From Turbatrix aceti (Eukaryota > Nematoda > Chromadorea > Rhabditida > Panagrolaimidae): a stretch of DNA of 64,000 bases. Location of the stretch: positions 2,737,246 to 2,801,245 of the forward strand of contig OZ017770.1 in assembly GCA_963969345.1 (NCBI GenBank), read 5' to 3'. How positions within the stretch are numbered: position 1 is the stretch's first letter; each line of letters opens with the position of its first letter. The position numbers and the translations under genes are program-made. Of the stretch, positions 59,321-64,000 are shown piece by piece. Under the pieces are notes generated by a model, which had not been told where the DNA came from, ran no database searches, and worked only from the letters and a program-made list of their open reading frames with translations.

Positions 59321-62300
59321 TCATTTATTTGAATCTGAATGCACTGTAGTCTGAAATTTTTTTGTAATAAAAAAAATAGATCTTCACAAAAGCAGTTGCA
59401 AATCATCAAATCTTAAAAAGTCCACTTACCGGCGGAGAAAACGGACTGTTTGAAACACCGGAATTGGTAGACGGTTCACAAACCGGAGAAGACTGAACCG
59501 GTAATTGCAAAAGTGTCATGTACTCATTAAAGGAAGTATTGGAGCACAAATTGCTAAGTTGCCAATAAAGCATGGGATTGCACTGATAGTTATCGAGCAT
59601 GTTGTTTTGTATCTAAATGATAGCATTTTTTTGGGGTATACCCGTGTCATAAAATGCGTATAAGATTTCTCACCAAGGTATGAAACAATGCAGGAGAGGG
59701 ATAAGCATTGGGATATTCAGCGGAAGGATTTGATTTCCCCATAGATGTCATTGCTTCGTCAAAATCATCGTCACTGTCACCGCAAACAGAAGAAAACTTG
59801 GAGTCATTATTTATAGTGTGTTTGAGCATATCTGGAATCATTTCATTTTCAATACAAATATTTTGTCTTCCTGTCCAAAAAATGTCATACCGATATATCG
59901 CTTTTTAAATTTGTCACATATTTTTGATAGTTTTTGGAGTTCCATTAGATTAATTCGATAAAGCAGTATTGCGTTGTGGATAAATTTGTCAACCTCATTG
60001 TCTTCATCACTTTTGTCAACACACTTTGATGCATGAGTCAGTTTGTTGTGCTCATTGTCCAACTTTTGAATCAACTGAAATGATCACGGGGATTGTAATT
60101 GATATAATGAGTAATTGCGCTACCTTTTTTCTGTGATACTTTTTTACACATTTTTATTCAAACAAAAGTGTGAATTACCCCCAATGAATTGTCACCTCTG
60201 GCTATTTTGGGGTTTTCTTAATAATTTTCCTTAAAAAGCGAAAATTGTACGATGTGCCAAATGTATAAATTTTTTTTGACCCACTACGTGTAAAGTTGCA
60301 GATGCAACAAAAAAACAAACAATACACGAAAAAATGCTATATAGTTTGAGAAACTAGCTTGTTGAAAAATTAAATAATAATCTGCGGACAAATGTCGTGT
60401 GTGAAGCACTAACGCATGTTTGATTAGTTGTACCCGCTATTGTACCTGTTTGACAAATGCGTAATCCTGTTACAAAGCACCTCTGAGCAAGCCGCGCAAC
60501 GTGTCTTATGTTGACTGTAGACAACTTTGCCTGGATCATGATGTTTAAGAATTACTTCTGTTCTCCATACAGTACCGAATTGCGGAATCAAACAAACGTT
60601 AGCCCGTGGTGCTGTCAACCCGGGAGGGAAAGCACACTTCGTCACTTTCTGTCATCCTGTCCTTGAGGCGTTGTCCAAAAAACAGGGGGTATACGCATTT
60701 TTTTATCGTGTAGTGTTTTAAGCTGATCTATGTAAACTTTTTCCCGCTGGGCATTGCCTTAACGAAAACCAGCTTGGTCCTCTGCGTGCGCGCACTCTTG
60801 GAACACTAACTAGCTAGCGTCAAGGGGCAGGAATATACACATTTGACTTGACACAGAGGTACGAGTCAATTATCTCGCGTAAAGGTTTCATCAGAACCCG
60901 CCCTCTGATTCCGATTCTTTTACCTACTTTAAATCAGCCCAACGCATCATTTCCAAGCACCAGCAACGAACGTTACTTGTGAGAAATCGACAGCGAACGA
61001 TTCATCTCTACATCATGATGTCTAAGAACTTTGTTATCGCCTTCGCCCTGGTAGGATTTTACTTTGACTATTACCGTAACTTAAAGCTGTCGCATGCCGG
61101 GTTTATTATTTAACAGTAAACTACGGCATGTGCCGTGCATAAAATATTTTTTTGTAAAATTGTAAAATAGTTATTCATGACTGTGATTGTAGTGTGCCGG
61201 TTTGGTATCCGCCCAAGTGCAGCAAACGCAGTCCGGACAAGCCCCCTGCTGCCAGTTTGTCGTCTCGCCCCCGTCCAGCGTCTATGTTAACTTCCAAAAC
61301 GGACAAACAGGGTACATCAAGCTTAAACTTGATAATCCTTTCACTGATTTTTATTTTTTAGTCAAGCCGGTGTGTCTCCTCAATTCGACCAATACACCTC
61401 CACGCTCTCCCCCACGGCCCAGTTCGGCGGCTCTACCGCTGGCTTTGGATCTACCCAGGGCTTCCAGTCTACCCAGGGATTCCCCAGCTCGACTGCCTCC
61501 CCTAGCACCCAAGGATTCACCCAGGGCTTCCAGTCGACTCCGTTTGCCATGAACCAGCAGGGAAGCTTCGGAAACCAGCAGCGCCCTCTCGAGGAGAACA
61601 ACAACACCACCATCATCGTCCTCCCCAACCCCTCTAACCAGCAGCCCAACCTCAGCGGCAACACCTTCGGCACTGGCGCAGGATTCACTCCTCAATATGA
61701 GCAGACCGGTTTCTCCTCGACTCCTGCTACCACCACATTCCAGCCCACGACCTTCCAGACGACTCCCTCCACCTTTGGATTCACATCCCCCCAGACCCAG
61801 CAGCCATTCACTACCCAGTCGCAGTTCGGAGCTGGTGGATTCAGCAACACTAACAACGGCAACCCTTGCGTCATCTGCTACACCTCTCAGCAGCCTAGCT
61901 TCAACACCGGAAGCTCTGGAAACGGCTTCCAGTTCGAGCCCCCCACATTCAACTCCGCCAACCAACATTATGGATTCAGTAAGTTCTGAAAGCGGTAATC
62001 AAAGAAACAAATTTGATCCTTTTCAGGCCACATTTTCATTGTTGCTCTCGTCACAGTCTTTGCAAACCAGCTTGCCTGGTAAATACTGCCACCCAAAGAT
62101 ATTTCGCAAAACAATACGTAATGCTTCGCGTCTTAGTTGTAACAAAGAGAAACTAACGCCCCGCAGATAAATTTCAACTCATATTTCTATAAACTCACCT
62201 CGAAGACGTCACTGACTTGGAATGTGGCTTCATCAAGTGTCCTCGTTGCTTGGTCACACTTTGCGATCAGCAGCTACAAACAATTTGTTGTAAAAAACCG

Positions 62301-62455
62301 TTGCTATACTCTTTAATGACCAGTGTGTGTGTGCATTAACATCACGGGAAAAAATAAACTTTCACACTTACCTGAAGGACTGGAAACAAGTAGTGGTTTT
62401 TGATTTTTTCTTTGAGGAAGACGGTTTCGGCTTCGGATAAGTTCGGCGATGTCAT
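59321..62455 (-). CDS. MEINOX (Meis/Prep N-domain) protein lacking a homeodomain
   Basis: Six exons: 62455-62372, 62273-62199, 60074-59891, 59831-59674, 59612-59430, 59350-59321; phases agree, 237 aa. The MEIS/PKNOX N-domain is clear in its two halves: EAETVFLKEKIKNHYLFPVL joined to LLIAKCDQATRTLDEATF (the HPLFPLLxLLxxKCExAT motif), then VDKFIHNAILLYRINLMEL and QKLSKICDKFKKRYI. This domain binds PBC-class homeoproteins (Exd/Pbx/CEH-20). An acidic stretch (CGDSDDDFDEAM) and an S/P-rich segment follow, and the last exon adds only TTVHSDSNK before a stop and AATAAA. No homeodomain is found in the gene or in the next 440 bp. The ATG is 2 nt after a TTTTCAG acceptor, suggesting spliced-leader addition. 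It resembles the homeodomain-less Homothorax/Meis isoforms, here apparently as the only product. Confidence 0.82.
60075..61014. other. intron of the MEINOX gene and upstream region of the nested gene
   Basis: No exon on either strand that I can support. Two - strand frames at 60354-60645 (60-73 codons) have scattered cysteines but no start context or splice partner. The part nearest 61015 is the promoter region of the nested secreted gene. Confidence 0.4.
61015..61989 (+). CDS. small secreted Q/T/F/G-rich repeat protein, nested antisense
   Basis: Three exons, 61015-61050, 61193-61311, 61362-61989; phases agree, 260 aa. Signal peptide MMSKNFVIAFALCAGLVSA, then a short stretch with a cysteine pair (GQAPCCQFVVSPP) and a long low-complexity region built of imperfect STQGFQ, TTFQTT, TFGFTSPQTQ and QFGAGGF words. 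Only two more cysteines occur (NPCVICYTS). Codon use is strongly biased to C/G-ending codons, unlike the AT-rich flanks, which often marks high expression. It could be a cuticle, eggshell, mucus or gland product; the sequence does not say which. It lies wholly inside the 2.1-kb intron of the - strand MEINOX gene. Two ATGs are adjacent; I use the first. Confidence 0.8.
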
Positions 62456-62457
62456 TG

Positions 62458-62466
62458 CTGAAAAGC
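62458..62466 (-). promoter_or_regulatory. candidate trans-splice acceptor of the MEINOX gene
   Basis: CTTTTCAG on the - strand ends at 62458, only 2 nt before the ATG at 62455, and no upstream coding exon is evident. Such tight placement is typical of spliced-leader acceptors in nematodes. Confidence 0.45.
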
Positions 62467-63419
62467 TGACTGCTATAGCCTAACTTGGCATGAAAATCAT
62501 CACTCTTGCAAGAAAACGAATGATTAATTGCGGATCGGATAATTTTTAGAAGCGTCAATTACTTGAGCGATGAAGTATTGATACAACTTTTTTTTAGAAA
62601 AAAAAACTGTTTATTGACATTTTTTTCAAAGCTAAAACTCGCTTCCATCAAGCAATCAACAAAACTGACATTGACGAGGAAAGGCGATGCGCAAGGTACT
62701 CAGTAATGGCGGTGATCAAGTTCAAATCAAACGCAAGTCTTCATCCGCAAGCAATACTTCATTCATTAGCCTGCTTGCTATCACTCAAACGTATTTACCC
62801 ATGACTCACGCATAAAAAATAGAAAAGACCCGCGATAGGTGAAAAAAAGAAAGCACACATTCTGTTTGACTTCTGAGGATGCAGAAATTATATTCGTTCA
62901 AAATCTTATTACAGATCTGCAAAAGAAACCAAAACTCGACCAACGTGATGGCTCGTAGGCGTCAATGCAAATTGCAAACGCAAACCCCTGTGAGAATAAC
63001 AAATACGGTGAATCAGGGAGGCAAAAAATCTAACAAACATCAAATATTAATTAATTCTCATGTCAAAATTAAATCGTACATACGCATACCTTGATGTGTG
63101 CATACCAGCATGTCAAGCGATTACAACAAGCAGCGCCACAGAGAGTCATAAAAGTGGTTGCCAATCAGTGCGCCACCTTTGCTTCTATGAAAAAGCGATG
63201 AACAAAAAGGGAATGCCGACATTTGATTACCTTTTCCTTCCTCCTCTCTTTGATTATCTTATTTTGATGTATTTTGCTCGCGTGTTTTGGGTAATGACTT
63301 GCCATTATTTTTTGTCATCTCATTTGTCGCTAATCAATCAGCAAGTAAATGTAAGCATGTTTTATTGAAACATTGTCCACACACAAAATTTATCAGCTTA
63401 TTTTTCTACCCTGACAGCG
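62467..63419. other. intergenic region, no supported gene
   Basis: Upstream of the MEINOX gene and downstream of the fucosyltransferase (both - strand). Frames on the + strand at 62879-63368 (71-102 codons) show no motif; I see nothing else. Confidence 0.45.
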
Positions 63420-64000
63420 TCAAAGATCGGTCCAGTATTGTATGCTAGCGGATGGCGTGCATGCTCCCTGATCTCGCCACCAGTTATCAATATCGTGATA
63501 ATATTTTACAGGAGCTCGATCGACTACCGAGCATAGTCTACAGTAGAAATTCGTGTTAACCGGTATCTGGTTGCTTTTCCACGCAAAATAAGCCAAAAAT
63601 GCTTCGTTGTCGTCGTCGAGGTGCCGGAGATAACTGAAAAAAACACTACAAATTTAAGCAAAATAACAATTTTTACTCACTTCGCTAACGCTGCCGAGTC
63701 TTTAAAATCTTCAGCATAAATAAAGGAATTACGAGGCAGAATTTGTTCGTAGGATGTCTTCGGCGCGCCGTAGACAACTGGAATCAAGTCCTGTCTGAAA
63801 AAATTACTTTTTTGCCGACCAAATCTATAAAATTAAAAAATCTTACTCCAATGCATTTCTAAAGGCTTTTTCCGTAATATAGTCATTGCAATTTGAGTTT
63901 TCAAAGCTTAAAAAATATCTATAATTATTTCTAAGCCGCGTTGCAAGCTCTGCGGAAGTGACAAATCTGTCTTCGCATCGACCAAAGCTGTCGACAGGAT
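63420..64000 (-). CDS. alpha-1,3-fucosyltransferase (GT10), 3' part, cut by window edge
   Basis: Three exons are visible: one running off the right edge to 63847, then 63794-63681 and 63633-63420. The first carries the GT10 signature YRYFLSFENSNCNDYITEKAF followed by NAL; then IPVVYGAPKTSYEQILPRNS and FIYAEDFKDSAALA, and the end NYLRHLDDDNEAFLAYFAWK with a C-terminal WWRDQGAC. These are the conserved GDP-fucose-binding end of Golgi alpha-1,3-fucosyltransferases, type II membrane enzymes that transfer fucose from GDP-Fuc to GlcNAc of N-glycans or LacNAc-type glycans. The WW-x(4)-C tail occurs in core-type invertebrate enzymes, but acceptor specificity cannot be settled here. The N-terminal cytoplasmic, membrane and stem parts lie beyond 64000. 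Confidence 0.9.

Noticed and set aside
58640..59400. Search for a TALE homeodomain after the MEINOX exons
   Set aside because: No WF-x-N-x-R word on the - strand in any frame; the only open exon there is the Ig1 exon of the next gene.
61351..61968. 205-codon - strand frame rich in G/L/E
   Set aside because: Antisense of the biased, repetitive third exon of the secreted Q/T-rich gene; low-complexity coding DNA often leaves a long opposite frame.

Overview
This window looks like a gene-dense stretch of an invertebrate genome, most likely a nematode. The reasons are: (i) two DB-type cysteine modules in a secreted Ig/FN3 protein (a module known to me mainly from nematodes); (ii) many introns of about 40-60 nt with TTTTCAG/TTTTTAG acceptors and GTAAG/GTGAG donors; (iii) start codons sitting just behind an isolated TTTTCAG acceptor, as expected for spliced-leader addition (for example 2 nt before the MEINOX start at 62455); (iv) a mix of conserved animal genes and small secreted or GPI-type families. 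Species cannot be fixed from the sequence alone. I saw no tRNA, rRNA, CRISPR or bacterial-type features. All exon boundaries were worked out by eye from reading frame, phase continuity and splice signals.

Left part (1-28 kb). About 5.8 kb without a gene I can support precedes a Tbx2/omb-class T-box gene on the + strand (6055-12304, six exons). It converges on a complete furry (Fry/SAX-2) gene on the - strand (13314-27453, 27 exons, predicted 3022 aa, almost exactly the length of vertebrate FRY).

Middle (28-45 kb). Smaller, faster-evolving genes: a secreted TSP1-like protein, a GPR180/TMEM145-type seven-TM protein, a basic repeat protein with SUMO-consensus tails, two Ly6-like GPI-type proteins, a two-domain C-type-lectin-like secreted protein, an unrecognised 335-aa protein, and a plastin/fimbrin whose EF-hands are degenerate. 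A complete 396-bp hAT-type MITE with a perfect 8-bp target duplication sits at 33709-34104.

Right part (45-64 kb). A gene-poor interval carries a 983-bp foldback element (47977-48959). Next is TMEM231 (a ciliary transition-zone protein split into short exons). Then comes a turtle/IgSF9-type cell-adhesion gene on the - strand (51034-58957). Its 4.4-kb first visible intron holds an intronless, oppositely oriented DB/FN3/Ig secreted gene. Then a - strand MEINOX (Meis/Prep N-domain) gene that ends, with its own poly(A) signal, without a homeodomain; its largest intron holds a small Q/T/F/G-rich secreted gene on the + strand. The window closes inside an alpha-1,3-fucosyltransferase (GT10) gene.

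The genes do not form an operon or single pathway. Several act in neuronal or epithelial morphogenesis and surface recognition (furry, plastin, turtle-like CAM, Tbx2, TMEM231, fucosyltransferase). The most unusual items are the homeodomain-less MEINOX gene, the two antisense nested genes, the foldback element with the same reading frame in both arms, and the plastin that has lost a canonical calcium loop.
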